Assembly: GCA_045593265.1 (NCBI GenBank)
Contig: JAZNWH010000089.1
Coordinates: 3,148 to 67,147, forward strand
Reading direction: 5' to 3'
Length of the DNA: 64,000 nt
From: RGIG8497 sp045593265
GTDB taxonomy: Bacteria; Bacillota; Clostridia; RGIG6154
Part shown: one piece after another, positions 1-8,362 of the stretch
Numbering within the stretch: position 1 is the first letter of the stretch
Layout: the number at the start of each line of letters is the position of its first letter
Notes under the pieces: model-generated
The model's input: only the letters and a program-made list of their open reading frames with translations
What the model was told of the DNA's origin: nothing
The model's database searches: none
Translations under genes and position numbers: made by a program

Positions 1-739
1 CACCTTCTAATGCACCCATTGTTTTTCTTAAAAATGCATATGTATTTAAAACCTCATAAAAAGTCTCCGGTTTTTCCCAGGGTGTTCTTATAGCAGATTT
101 ATATATTCTTTCGTAATTTTTCCTGACAGCTGAATCGGTTTCATTTTCTGCAAGTTTTTTTGCTTTAAGAGCGAATTTTTCGCTCATTCTTTTAAGTGAG
201 AGAAGCCCTTCGCACATAGAAGTCAAAAATTCTCTTTCTTCTTTTTCTTTTGCATCCGATAATGCATTTTGTGCTTTTTCAAAAACACCTTTAAGTCCTG
301 TTTCTATTACTGTAGGATAATAGAATGTAAAATGCTGACTTACATCGTTATAAGGCCCGCACACAAGATACATAAGTTCTTCCGTCTGCGCTTTCTTTAA
401 TTCCCACAATTTTTCGTCCTGCTCAATGAATTTTCTCCAGTTTTTCCAGAAAGTCCATCCCCCTGCATGGCGTTTATTATTTCTGAAATCTCTTGCACCA
501 TCACAATGAGCTGAAATTGTGCCTGTTTCATAATAAAAGGGTGAATTTTTAAAAATTATCGGGTCAAATCTGTCAGAAATCACTTGATATTGAAGTGTTT
601 TTCTTTCATAGGGAGTCATATCTTCCTTTTCCATACTATCTAAAACTTCAAGACATTTTACGCAAAATTCTTCACACATATCATCAACCTTATTAGCATA
701 AAAATCTCGCAATTCATCTCTTAAATTTAAATGTGTCAT
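1..739 (-). CDS. Glycyl radical enzyme (pyruvate formate-lyase-like), N-terminal part only
   Basis: About 246 N-terminal residues are visible; the rest, including the catalytic Cys and the glycyl radical loop, lies beyond the window edge. The visible part aligns along its length with the complete glycyl radical enzyme at 2513-4765: both share a 'YETGT' stretch near residue 70, 'HAGGWT-WKNW' near residue 92, 'SEKF' and 'RTPWEKP'. The ATG at 737-739 follows a GAGGTGAT ribosome binding site. Family knowledge says such proteins form radical enzymes activated by a radical SAM protein; no activase gene is in the window. The gene is divergent from the AraC regulator at 876, its likely regulator. Substrate is unknown. 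Confidence 0.8.
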   Translation of the reverse strand, partial: MTHLNLRDELRDFYANKVDDMCEEFCVKCLEVLDSMEKEDMTPYERKTLQYQVISDRFDPIIFKNSPFYYETGTISAHCDGARDFRNNKRHAGGWTFWKNWRKFIEQDEKLWELKKAQTEELMYLVCGPYNDVSQHFTFYYPTVIETGLKGVFEKAQNALSDAKEKEEREFLTSMCEGLLSLKRMSEKFALKAKKLAENETDSAVRKNYERIYKSAIRTPWEKPETFYEVLNTYAFLRKTMGALEG

Positions 740-756
740 ATAATCACCTCGAAAAC

Positions 757-785
757 AATATAACATTAGCCAAGCTTATATTCAA
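757..785 (-). promoter_or_regulatory. Promoter of the partial glycyl radical enzyme gene
   Basis: On the minus strand TTGAAT (780-785) is followed after 17 bases by TATATT (757-762), 18 bases upstream of the start codon. Confidence 0.55.
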
Positions 786-823
786 TAGAATTTAGAGAAA
801 TTTGTAATATACGGAGATTAATA

Positions 824-852
824 TTTACATTTTTATTGTTATATGCTATATT
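824..852 (+). promoter_or_regulatory. Promoter of the first AraC regulator
   Basis: TTTACA (824-829), a 17-base spacer and TATATT (847-852) precede the AraC gene. This promoter is back-to-back with that of the glycyl radical enzyme gene. Confidence 0.5.
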
Positions 853-875
853 AATATCGAAAGGATTTGTTATTT

Positions 876-1667
876 ATGGAATTTTACAATCTTAAAGTGA
901 AAAAACTGGATTTTGTAGTCAGGTATAAAGCAACGGTCAAAAAATTTTCAAGCAGTAACAACCAACACATAATAGGCTTAAAACTGTCCGGTCGTGCTTT
1001 TCACGATTTTGGTTTCCAAAGTTTTACCATAGAAGAAAACTGTATTTATTTTTTAAATCAAAGAGAAAAATACAATGTAGAAATGAAGGAATTCGGCGAA
1101 GTAATTTCTGTACACTTCACAACATATGAGCCTATTGAAACAAACAGCTTTTGCATAAAAATACGAGACAGAAAAGAAATACTTCGTCTGCTGGAAAAAC
1201 TTGAATTGCAGACCGCATTATCCGACGAAAGTGAAAATCAATTACTGAGCACATTCTATAATATCTGCGGAGAATTTGATAAATTACGAAAAAAGTCATA
1301 TACAGGTAAAGATAAAAGACTGACAGATGCAAAAGAATTTATAGATTTACATTATAAAGAAGAAAACTGCTTCAAAGAAGCAGTTAATCTAAGCGGTATG
1401 TCTCAAAGGCATTTCGGTGAAATCTTTAAAAAGCAATTCGGCATTACCCCCTACAGATACATAGTGTCAAAAAAAATCGAACTGTCAAAAAAACTACTGA
1501 AAACACAAAATATATCCGTAACAGATATATGCAACCTTTGTGGCTTTGGTGATATTTATTACTTCAGTAAGGTTTTTAAAACAGAAACAGGTGTAACCCC
1601 TACCCAATACAGAAAAAATTTTAAAAATGTCGGTAAGAAGACGGAGCAAGACCTGTCTCTGCTTTGA
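876..1667 (+). CDS. AraC-family transcriptional regulator
   Basis: A 263-residue protein with an N-terminal ligand-sensing region of about 155 residues and a C-terminal double helix-turn-helix ('SGMSQRHFGEIFKKQFG', then 'ICNLCGFGDIYYFSKVFK'), typical of AraC. The ATG at 876 is preferred over the in-frame TTG at 867 because GAAAGGA lies at a proper distance only from the ATG. It is paralogous to the regulator at 1621-2370, and the two genes converge and overlap by 47 bases. Being divergent from the partial glycyl radical enzyme, it probably controls that gene. The effector is unknown. Confidence 0.85.
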   Translation: MEFYNLKVKKLDFVVRYKATVKKFSSSNNQHIIGLKLSGRAFHDFGFQSFTIEENCIYFLNQREKYNVEMKEFGEVISVHFTTYEPIETNSFCIKIRDRKEILRLLEKLELQTALSDESENQLLSTFYNICGEFDKLRKKSYTGKDKRLTDAKEFIDLHYKEENCFKEAVNLSGMSQRHFGEIFKKQFGITPYRYIVSKKIELSKKLLKTQNISVTDICNLCGFGDIYYFSKVFKTETGVTPTQYRKNFKNVGKKTEQDLSLL

Positions 1668-2370
1668 ATACTTTAGAAAAGTAATATACATCAGAAAAAC
1701 CGCACATAGATGAAATCTCTTCTATACTAAACCCTTGTGTTTTAAGAAGCTTTTGAGCAAATTGTACTTTTTTCAAGATAATATACCGAGATGGTGTAGC
1801 ATTAAAAACACTTTTAAACAAACGATCAAAATGTCTGCGTGAAACATTTACAAGATTGTATGCATCTTCAAGACAATTTTTATCGGTAAAATTCAAATCG
1901 ATATATTCTTTTGCACCAACCATTCGTAAATCAGTAGGAGAATATTTTTTTGCACAAATATCATTAAACATACCGAAAAGCTTATATATATTACTGTAAA
2001 GATTATAGTGCTGCTTTTCTTTAACTCTATTTTGCCTGTCTATTTTCTCAAATAATGTAATCATTTCATCCATATTATTAACTTTTATACAAAAGCTGTC
2101 TGTCGTAACTTCTTCATTAGTTGTAAAATGAATTGAATAGCTTGTTGCAAATTCATTGGCATACGCTTTAAAGTCATCTTTCTGATTAAGAAAAAATATA
2201 CAATTTTCACCTATAGTAAATTTTTTATATCCAAAATCATGTATTTCATCCCCTGAAAAAGCTATTCCTATTATATGGTCTTTTCTGTTTTTCGCATCCC
2301 AGCTTCTGTAAGCTGAGGTATGTTTTATAACAAGATTTACTTTGTCAATTTGCATGTTTTCGAAATTCAT
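1621..2370 (-). CDS. AraC-family transcriptional regulator, second copy
   Basis: A 249-residue paralogue of the regulator at 876-1667: same N-terminal pattern ('HIIGIAFSGDEIHDFGYKKF' beside 'HIIGLKLSGRAFHDFGFQSF') and the same C-terminal AraC helix-turn-helix pair ending 'YYFSKVFKAETGLAPSSYR'. GGAGGGG lies upstream of the ATG. It is divergent from the complete glycyl radical enzyme gene at 2513, which it probably controls. Its last codons overlap the last codons of the convergent paralogue, so neither gene has its own 3' untranslated region before the other begins. Confidence 0.85.
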   Translation of the reverse strand: MNFENMQIDKVNLVIKHTSAYRSWDAKNRKDHIIGIAFSGDEIHDFGYKKFTIGENCIFFLNQKDDFKAYANEFATSYSIHFTTNEEVTTDSFCIKVNNMDEMITLFEKIDRQNRVKEKQHYNLYSNIYKLFGMFNDICAKKYSPTDLRMVGAKEYIDLNFTDKNCLEDAYNLVNVSRRHFDRLFKSVFNATPSRYIILKKVQFAQKLLKTQGFSIEEISSMCGFSDVYYFSKVFKAETGLAPSSYRHF

Positions 2371-2392
2371 AAACTCCCCTCCTTGTTAAATC

Positions 2393-2420
2393 ATTATATC
2401 ATTTTGAATAATTCTGTCAA
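2393..2420 (-). promoter_or_regulatory. Promoter of the second AraC regulator
   Basis: Minus strand TTGACA (2415-2420), 16-base spacer, TATAAT (2393-2398): a full consensus sigma-A match. Confidence 0.7.
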
Positions 2421-2460
2421 CAACTTATGTCCATATTTTACAAAAAACTGTATTTCTGCA

Positions 2461-2489
2461 TTGTTTTAAATACACAACAATAATATAAT
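2461..2489 (+). promoter_or_regulatory. Promoter of the complete glycyl radical enzyme gene
   Basis: TTGTTT (2461-2466), 17-base spacer, TATAAT (2484-2489), followed by AAGAAAGGA and the ATG at 2513. The weak -35 box fits activation by the divergent AraC protein. Confidence 0.5.
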
Positions 2490-2512
2490 TTTCTTAAGAA
2501 AGGAATGATTGT

Positions 2513-4765
2513 ATGAATTATTCAAAAATGAGACAGGAACTAACAAACTTTTATTTTGAAGGAACAGGCGAAAGAGGCGAAGCTTTTCGCGAAAAGGTAT
2601 GTAATGAACTTGATTCTTTATACCAGGAAGATATGAATCCTTACGAAATGAAGGTACTGCAATATAAATCTATCGTTGAAAATTTTGACCCTGTGCTTTT
2701 TTATTCATCACCGTATTATTATGAAACAGGTACAATGTGGGCACTTTGCGACGGTGGCCGTGATTTCAGAGGTTATAAACACGCAGGCGGATGGACTTAC
2801 TGGAAAAACTGGCACCTTTTCAGAGATCAGGATCCACAAATGATGGACCTTATGTTCAAGCATTTCCAAGAAAATCTATATACATTAGGTGCTCCCGACG
2901 GTGCTTATAATGACACAATGCAACACTTTAACTTTAATACCAGACCTATCCTTGAAAAAGGTCTCAAAGGTATTTATGAGGAAGCAAAAGCCGGATTGGA
3001 AACAGCAAATGATTGGGAAGAAAAAGCATTTTTAAATTCTGTTTGCGAAGCAATGCTCACTTTGAAAAAAATGAGCGAAAAGTTTTCTGAAAAGGCAAGA
3101 GAAATGCTTGAAAGCGCTCCCGATGAAGAAAGCCGCAAAAATATGATGCTTATATATGAAACCGCTAAAAGAACACCTTGGGAAAAGCCACGGTCTTTAT
3201 ATGAAGCTTTAAATGCTCTTGCTTTTATGAGAAAAGCGGTAGGTGCTTTGGAAGGAATAGGACCTAACACCTTCGGAAGAGTAGATATGGACCTTTATCC
3301 TTTTTATAAAGCCGATATTGAATCAGGGAAAATTACCAAAGAAGAAGCTTATGATCTTATTGCAAAATTTCTTCTTACCTGGGATTTACATTTTGACCAT
3401 GATACGGAAATGAAAGGCTATTCAGACCACGAGCTTGAAAACACATATGTTCTCGGCGGATGCGATAAAGATGGAAATCCCCTTTACAATGAAGTAACAA
3501 AAATGTTTTTACAAGCAACAAGAGAAGAGGTTATAATATTCCCCAAAATCACATGCCGTTTTTCAAAGAATTCGCCGAAAGAATATCTTGATGAAATAAA
3601 TAAGTCTGTTGCTAACTCAACAAGCACACTTTTATTTCAGAATGACGATGCAACAATCCCTGCGGTACTTAAAGCAGGAAAAACTTTGGAAGAAGCAAGA
3701 GACTATTTAATAACAGGTTGTTGGGCAATATCGGGTAATGAAATCGAAAAAATTGATGATGGATGCTATGTTAATATACTAAAAGTATTTGAATTTACTA
3801 TTCACAACAGCACCGAAAAAATGAAAAAAATCCAAATGACCTTTAAACCTATAGATGAAGCACAAAGTTTTGAAGAGCTTTATCAAATTTATTGCGATAA
3901 TATACTTGTTCTGTTCGAAAAACGTGCCGAAATAGCACGAAAAGGGGGAAATATATGGAACAAGGTTGACCCTTTGCCTATTTTTTCATCAACCCTCAAA
4001 GACTGTATAAAAAATAAAAAAGATTATACTGCCGGCGGTGCAAAATACCGTGATAGCAGATATGAGCTTGTCGGTTTTCCTGATGTTGTTGACTCTCTCC
4101 TGGCTATAAAAAGGCTTTGCTTTGAAGAAAAAAAATATACACTCAAGGAAATGCTTATTGGGGTAAGAAACAACTGGGAAAACTGTGAAGAAATGCGTCT
4201 TGATGCCATAAACTGCAGAGGTTGGGGTGATGGTGATGAAGAAGCTTCAGCTTTTGCCAACAAATTTAACAACGACCTTTACAATATGGCACAGAAACAA
4301 ATCGGTACATATGGTGGTAAAATAGTTATAGGACATTTTACTTATACCGAAATAAGATTCTGGGGAGAAAAGACATTGGCAACTCCTAACGGACGCAAAA
4401 ACGGAGAATATATAACACAGGGCGTTACTCCGTCAAGGCTCAAGAAAATACCATCTGTTACCAGTGTGGTAAACTCTTTTAAACATCTTGACTCCAGCAA
4501 AATTGGAGGTAACTCTGTAGTAAATATTATTCTTCCTGACAAAATCCCGCTTGATTTATGTGAGGCATTTTTAAGAACCGCAGCAGATTCAGGCATTATG
4601 TCATTACAACTTAACTGCACATCAAAAGAACAACTTCTAGATGCACAAAAGCATCCTGAAAAATATCCGGAACTTATTATAAGAATATGCGGGTTCTCTG
4701 CTAAATTCACTTCTCTTTCGCCTGAATGGCAACAAGAAGTGTTGTCTCGAAATTTCTATAATTAA
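2513..4765 (+). CDS. Glycyl radical enzyme of uncertain substrate
   Basis: A 750-residue protein of the pyruvate formate-lyase/glycerol dehydratase superfamily, of normal family length. Visible hallmarks are the putative thiyl Cys403 in 'TGCWAISG', the late 'TPNGRKNGEYITQGVTPS' segment (residues 624-641) and the C-terminal glycyl radical loop 'RICGFSAKF' with Gly727. The residues after Cys403 (W-A-I-S) match neither the 'GCVE' loop of diol/choline-type enzymes nor the Cys-Cys pair of pyruvate formate-lyase, so the reaction cannot be named. Activity would need a radical SAM activase, which is absent here. An AraC gene is divergent and a terminator follows directly. Confidence 0.85.
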   Translation: MNYSKMRQELTNFYFEGTGERGEAFREKVCNELDSLYQEDMNPYEMKVLQYKSIVENFDPVLFYSSPYYYETGTMWALCDGGRDFRGYKHAGGWTYWKNWHLFRDQDPQMMDLMFKHFQENLYTLGAPDGAYNDTMQHFNFNTRPILEKGLKGIYEEAKAGLETANDWEEKAFLNSVCEAMLTLKKMSEKFSEKAREMLESAPDEESRKNMMLIYETAKRTPWEKPRSLYEALNALAFMRKAVGALEGIGPNTFGRVDMDLYPFYKADIESGKITKEEAYDLIAKFLLTWDLHFDHDTEMKGYSDHELENTYVLGGCDKDGNPLYNEVTKMFLQATREEVIIFPKITCRFSKNSPKEYLDEINKSVANSTSTLLFQNDDATIPAVLKAGKTLEEARDYLITGCWAISGNEIEKIDDGCYVNILKVFEFTIHNSTEKMKKIQMTFKPIDEAQSFEELYQIYCDNILVLFEKRAEIARKGGNIWNKVDPLPIFSSTLKDCIKNKKDYTAGGAKYRDSRYELVGFPDVVDSLLAIKRLCFEEKKYTLKEMLIGVRNNWENCEEMRLDAINCRGWGDGDEEASAFANKFNNDLYNMAQKQIGTYGGKIVIGHFTYTEIRFWGEKTLATPNGRKNGEYITQGVTPSRLKKIPSVTSVVNSFKHLDSSKIGGNSVVNIILPDKIPLDLCEAFLRTAADSGIMSLQLNCTSKEQLLDAQKHPEKYPELIIRICGFSAKFTSLSPEWQQEVLSRNFYN

Positions 4766-4769
4766 AACA

Positions 4770-4812
4770 AAAAAACTCTTGTTTTCCACTTGGAAACAAG
4801 AGTTTTTTATTT
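4770..4812. terminator. Bidirectional terminator between glycyl radical enzyme and lysS
   Basis: Hairpin with arms AAAACTCTTGTTTTCC and GGAAACAAGAGTTTT (one-base bulge), T-rich on both strands, between two convergent genes. Confidence 0.85.
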
Positions 4813-4819
4813 AAATTTT

Positions 4820-6829
4820 TTATTTAATTTGTGTACCTGCAGGAACCATGTCGTCAACAAAAATTACTTTACAGCCACAAGCATTATTAGTTGCTGCAAG
4901 AAGCATACCCTGACTTGTTACGCCTGTAAGACGTGCAGGTGCTAAGTTTGCAACTACGATTATTTTTTTACCGATTAATTCTTCTGGCTTATAATCGTGT
5001 TTGATGCTGGAAACGATAACTCTTTCTCCCTCACCGTCAAAAAGTGTAAGCTTTAAATTATTCTGTGCTTTTCTGATTTCGCTTACCTTTACGATTTCGC
5101 AAACTCTTAAATCAATTTCCATAAATTTATCTAAATCTATTTCTGCCTTTACAGGTTCAACGGGGTCAGGTTCTCCATAAACCTTTTCTTCAACAATCTC
5201 TTCTTCCACAACAGGCGGAGCAAGTTCCTCTTCAGTTGCAGGATATGAGAAATCGAGAAGTCCTACATATTTAGCAGGGTCAATAGCAAAAAGGAAAAGA
5301 TAAAGTCTTGGCCCTTTTTCCTTATTAATTAAAAGCTTGTATACATTCTTAAAGAAATCGCCCTGAACTTTTTTAAGGTCATTTTTGCTGTCCACAAACT
5401 GAGGATAAACTTCCTTGGGAATTTCATAAAGCTGAGTATTTAAAGTATCTAAATCGTATCCGCCTGCTTTTATAAAATCGTGAAGAAGCTGAATTTCTTT
5501 CTTCTCTTCTTCTGTAAGTTCATTATATACGTCCCAATTTCTCAAAGTTCTTAACTTATTAACAGCTTCAGGTGCACAATTTTCAAGCCAGAATTTTGCT
5601 CTTTCAAGTCTGTCAGCAAAATCTTCATACTTGTAAGGTGTGCCGATTTTTTCAAATACAGTTTCAAGCATAGGAATATTAAAATCAACAACCGAACCAA
5701 GCTGAACAAGATGACCGAGAGGTACTGTTTTAATCTCTCTTCCGTCAATAAGACAGTTTTCGATTACAGAGTTTGTAAGCTCGTCGCCAAGCCCTTCTTT
5801 ATAGGTTGTATACTGCTTATCAAATTCAAAATACTGACGAAGTATTCCGTCGTCGAAACAAAAGTCAAAAGCTTTAGTTGGATGCGTTTTTGAATAGAGC
5901 CACAAAATAACCTCAGGCTGGTAAATGTTAAGGAGCGTATCAGGAGTAAGGTTAAGACCTGATGAACCTGACATTTTACCTGTTGATCCTTTGATACCTA
6001 TAAATTCATAGCCCTGGAAAATAGGTGCTTCGAAACCAAAAATTTCTTTAGAAATTATACGGCTTGTCTGATAACTTCCTGTAGGTGAAGCATGGTCTTT
6101 TCCACCCGGTTCAAAATCAACACCTTCGTACATCCAACGCATAGGCCAGTCTATTTTCCATGCAAGCTTACAATTAAAGTCAGTTGTGAAATTAAAATGA
6201 CCTGTATGTCCGCAAGCACATTCATAGTCTGCTTCTTCACAATTCTCTGAAAGAGAAAGAATTTTTGTTGTATCTTTACCACATACAGGGCAATAAATAC
6301 TTACAGGATAATATCTTTCCTTTTCGCCTTCTTCAGCTTCCTGAGTACGGAAACTATCTAGTATTTCGAAAATTCTGCCTCTCATTTTAAGGGCATGAAT
6401 AACATGCTCGGCATATTTACCACTTCTGTTCATTTCAGCCTGATAACGATAATCCATTTCTATGCCGAATTTTTTCATTGAACTTTCAAATTCTTTCTCG
6501 AAATGAACTGCATAATTTTCACAGTCATCGTCAAAAGGATTTTTAACATCAACATATGGCATTCCTATATATTTTTCCATATCGTCATCAATTTTGGCTA
6601 CGTTAACAGGCACTTTACGAAATCTGTCAAACTCGTCCCATGAGAATAAAAGCTTTGCCTTTTTACCCATTCTTCTCAGAGCCTTAACAACAAAATAGCT
6701 TGTTGCAATATCACGAAAATTTCCGATATGAATTGAGCCTGACGGACTTATTCCTGCCGCACAAACATATTCTTCTTTATTTGGATTTCTTTCAATAATC
6801 TGCTTTGCAATTTCTTCAGACCAATGCAA
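4820..6829 (-). CDS. lysS: Class I lysyl-tRNA synthetase with C-terminal tRNA-binding domain
   Basis: A 669-residue enzyme charging tRNA-Lys. It belongs to the archaeal-type class I LysRS family, not the usual bacterial class II form: HIGN signature at residues 34-37, KMSGS loop at 285-289, family block 'GGKDHASPTGSYQTSRIISK' at 242-261, and Cys pairs C180/C183 and C204/C206 that could bind zinc. After an acidic linker (about 540-565) it carries an EMAP/Trbp111-like tRNA-binding domain, as found at the end of many MetRS proteins. The start codon is TTG with AGGAG upstream; no ATG is available. It is monocistronic, with its own promoter and terminator. Confidence 0.88.
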   Translation of the reverse strand: MHWSEEIAKQIIERNPNKEEYVCAAGISPSGSIHIGNFRDIATSYFVVKALRRMGKKAKLLFSWDEFDRFRKVPVNVAKIDDDMEKYIGMPYVDVKNPFDDDCENYAVHFEKEFESSMKKFGIEMDYRYQAEMNRSGKYAEHVIHALKMRGRIFEILDSFRTQEAEEGEKERYYPVSIYCPVCGKDTTKILSLSENCEEADYECACGHTGHFNFTTDFNCKLAWKIDWPMRWMYEGVDFEPGGKDHASPTGSYQTSRIISKEIFGFEAPIFQGYEFIGIKGSTGKMSGSSGLNLTPDTLLNIYQPEVILWLYSKTHPTKAFDFCFDDGILRQYFEFDKQYTTYKEGLGDELTNSVIENCLIDGREIKTVPLGHLVQLGSVVDFNIPMLETVFEKIGTPYKYEDFADRLERAKFWLENCAPEAVNKLRTLRNWDVYNELTEEEKKEIQLLHDFIKAGGYDLDTLNTQLYEIPKEVYPQFVDSKNDLKKVQGDFFKNVYKLLINKEKGPRLYLFLFAIDPAKYVGLLDFSYPATEEELAPPVVEEEIVEEKVYGEPDPVEPVKAEIDLDKFMEIDLRVCEIVKVSEIRKAQNNLKLTLFDGEGERVIVSSIKHDYKPEELIGKKIIVVANLAPARLTGVTSQGMLLAATNNACGCKVIFVDDMVPAGTQIK

Positions 6830-6877
6830 TATAAAACACTCCTATTAATTAATTTTGCATAACTTTACAAGATAGTA

Positions 6878-6905
6878 TTTTACCACAAATTTCATATAAA
6901 GTCAA
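6878..6905 (-). promoter_or_regulatory. Promoter of lysS
   Basis: Minus strand TTGACT (6900-6905), 16-base spacer, TAAAAT (6878-6883), about 50 bases before the start codon. Confidence 0.6.
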
Positions 6906-6910
6906 TAGAA

Positions 6911-6932
6911 ACGGACCGCTAACGCGGTCCGT
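6911..6932 (-). terminator. Probable terminator of the ftsZ transcript
   Basis: Perfect 8-bp GC-rich hairpin (CGGACCGC / GCGGTCCG) downstream of ftsZ, followed on the minus strand by a broken T-run (TTTCTATT). Only moderately convincing as an intrinsic terminator. Confidence 0.5.
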
Positions 6933-6938
6933 AATTAA

Positions 6939-7058
6939 GTTGTTTAGTTATACGTCAATCTTTCATTGTTTAAATTTGAATGTATAACGGAAGAACTGAA
7001 TCCGAAACTGTACATTGGTACAGTGAGTTTGGTGAAGTTGTTTCGTTATACGTCAAAT
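6939..7058. repeat. Imperfect 22-base direct repeat downstream of ftsZ
   Basis: GTTGTTTAGTTATACGTCAA at 6939-6958 recurs as GTTGTTTCGTTATACGTCAA at 7037-7056, the second copy ending just before the ftsZ stop codon. The segment between holds no gene. Function unknown. Confidence 0.5.
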
Positions 7059-7060
7059 TT

Positions 7061-8257
7061 TTAGTCTTTCTTACGTCTTAAAAATGCAGGGATGCCTAAA
7101 TCATCGTCGTCTTCAACTGTTCCAACATTCTTAGGTTCTGTTGAAGCTACACCATTTGCTTCTCTTTCTTCACGAAGCTTTTCATAAAGTGATTTTGCTT
7201 TTACAGGTTCTTCTGTAACAGGTGCTGCAGGAGTTACCTGTGGTTCAGGTGATGTGCCTAAAATACTGCCAAAACCTCCTGCAGGGAACTTAAGACCTGC
7301 ACTTTTGGTTTCGAAACCTGTTGCAATAACAGTAACAGAAATATCTTCACCCATTTCAGGATTAATAGTAGCACCGAAAATTACGTTAGCTTCAGGGTCG
7401 ATAAACTGCTGAACAAGTTCTGCAGCCTGTCTTACTTCGAGAATACCAAGATTTCCACCACAAATATTAAGTATAATACCCTTTGCGCCGTCAATAGAGG
7501 TTTCAAGAATAGGACTCTTGATCGCTGCCATTGTAGCATCTTCAGCTCTGTTTTCACCTTTAGCAACACCGATACCCATATGTGCAAAACCTGAATTTTT
7601 CATAACAGACTGAACATCGGCAAAGTCAAGGTTGATAAATCCATGACCTGTGATAATATCAGAAATACTCTGAACACCCTGTTTCAATATATCATTAGCC
7701 ACATCAAAAGCATCAAGAAGAAGTGTATTTTTCTGTGAAATTTCAAACAATTTATCATTAGGAATTGTAATAAGTGTATCAACAGCTTCTTTCAAAGCTT
7801 CGATACCGTTAACAGCATTTTCAGCTCTTTTCTTACCTTCAAAGCTGAAAGGCTTGGTTACAATACCTACAGTAAGAATACCCATATCCTTAGCAATTTT
7901 TGCAACAACAGGAGCTGAACCTGTACCTGTTCCGCCTCCCATACCTGCAGTTACAAATACCATATTTGCACCTTCAAGCATCTGCTGAATTTCTGACTCG
8001 CTTTCCTCAGCTGCCTTTTTACCTACTTCAGGGTTGCCGCCTGCACCAAGTCCGTTGGTTAACTTTTTACCAATCTGAATTTTAATATCTGCCTGAGACA
8101 CCATAAGGGTCTGTAAATCTGTATTTATAGCAATAAACTCTACGTCTTTTACGCCTGCGCTTATCATGGTTGCAATTGCATTATTTCCGCCGCCACCACA
8201 ACCGATAACTTTGATTTTTGTTACGTTCATACTTGCTGTTTCAAAATCAATAGCCAT
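7061..8257 (-). CDS. ftsZ: Cell division protein FtsZ
   Basis: A 398-residue tubulin-like GTPase that polymerises into the division ring. It has the N-terminal nucleotide-binding 'GCGGGGNNA', the tubulin signature 'GGGTGTGSAP' near residue 106-115 and the C-terminal conserved tail 'DDLGIPAFLRRKK' used to bind partners. AGGAGG lies before the ATG. It has its own promoter although it is the last gene of the dcw cluster. No ftsA precedes it, so the membrane anchor must be another protein, such as SepF, encoded elsewhere (inference). Confidence 0.98.
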   Translation of the reverse strand: MAIDFETASMNVTKIKVIGCGGGGNNAIATMISAGVKDVEFIAINTDLQTLMVSQADIKIQIGKKLTNGLGAGGNPEVGKKAAEESESEIQQMLEGANMVFVTAGMGGGTGTGSAPVVAKIAKDMGILTVGIVTKPFSFEGKKRAENAVNGIEALKEAVDTLITIPNDKLFEISQKNTLLLDAFDVANDILKQGVQSISDIITGHGFINLDFADVQSVMKNSGFAHMGIGVAKGENRAEDATMAAIKSPILETSIDGAKGIILNICGGNLGILEVRQAAELVQQFIDPEANVIFGATINPEMGEDISVTVIATGFETKSAGLKFPAGGFGSILGTSPEPQVTPAAPVTEEPVKAKSLYEKLREEREANGVASTEPKNVGTVEDDDDLGIPAFLRRKKD

Positions 8258-8295
8258 TTTTATCCTCCTTACACCTTTTCTTTATAGTTACTTAT

Positions 8296-8324
8296 ATTAT
8301 AGTACATTTTTTCCAACTTGTAAA
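8296..8324 (-). promoter_or_regulatory. Promoter of ftsZ
   Basis: Minus strand TTTACA (8319-8324), 17-base spacer, TATAAT (8296-8301), in the 105-base gap before ftsZ. Confidence 0.6.
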
Positions 8325-8362
8325 TACAAAAAAATAATTTTTCTCATATTTATCATACTTTT

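Noticed and set aside
867..875. Upstream TTG start for the first AraC gene
   Set aside because: The ribosome binding site GAAAGGA abuts the TTG; spacing is right only for the ATG at 876.
4820..6829. Methionyl-tRNA synthetase, suggested by the MetRS-like C-terminal domain
   Set aside because: The catalytic part has class I LysRS blocks (SPSGSIHIGN, GGKDHASPTGSY, KMSGS) and lacks MetRS motifs.
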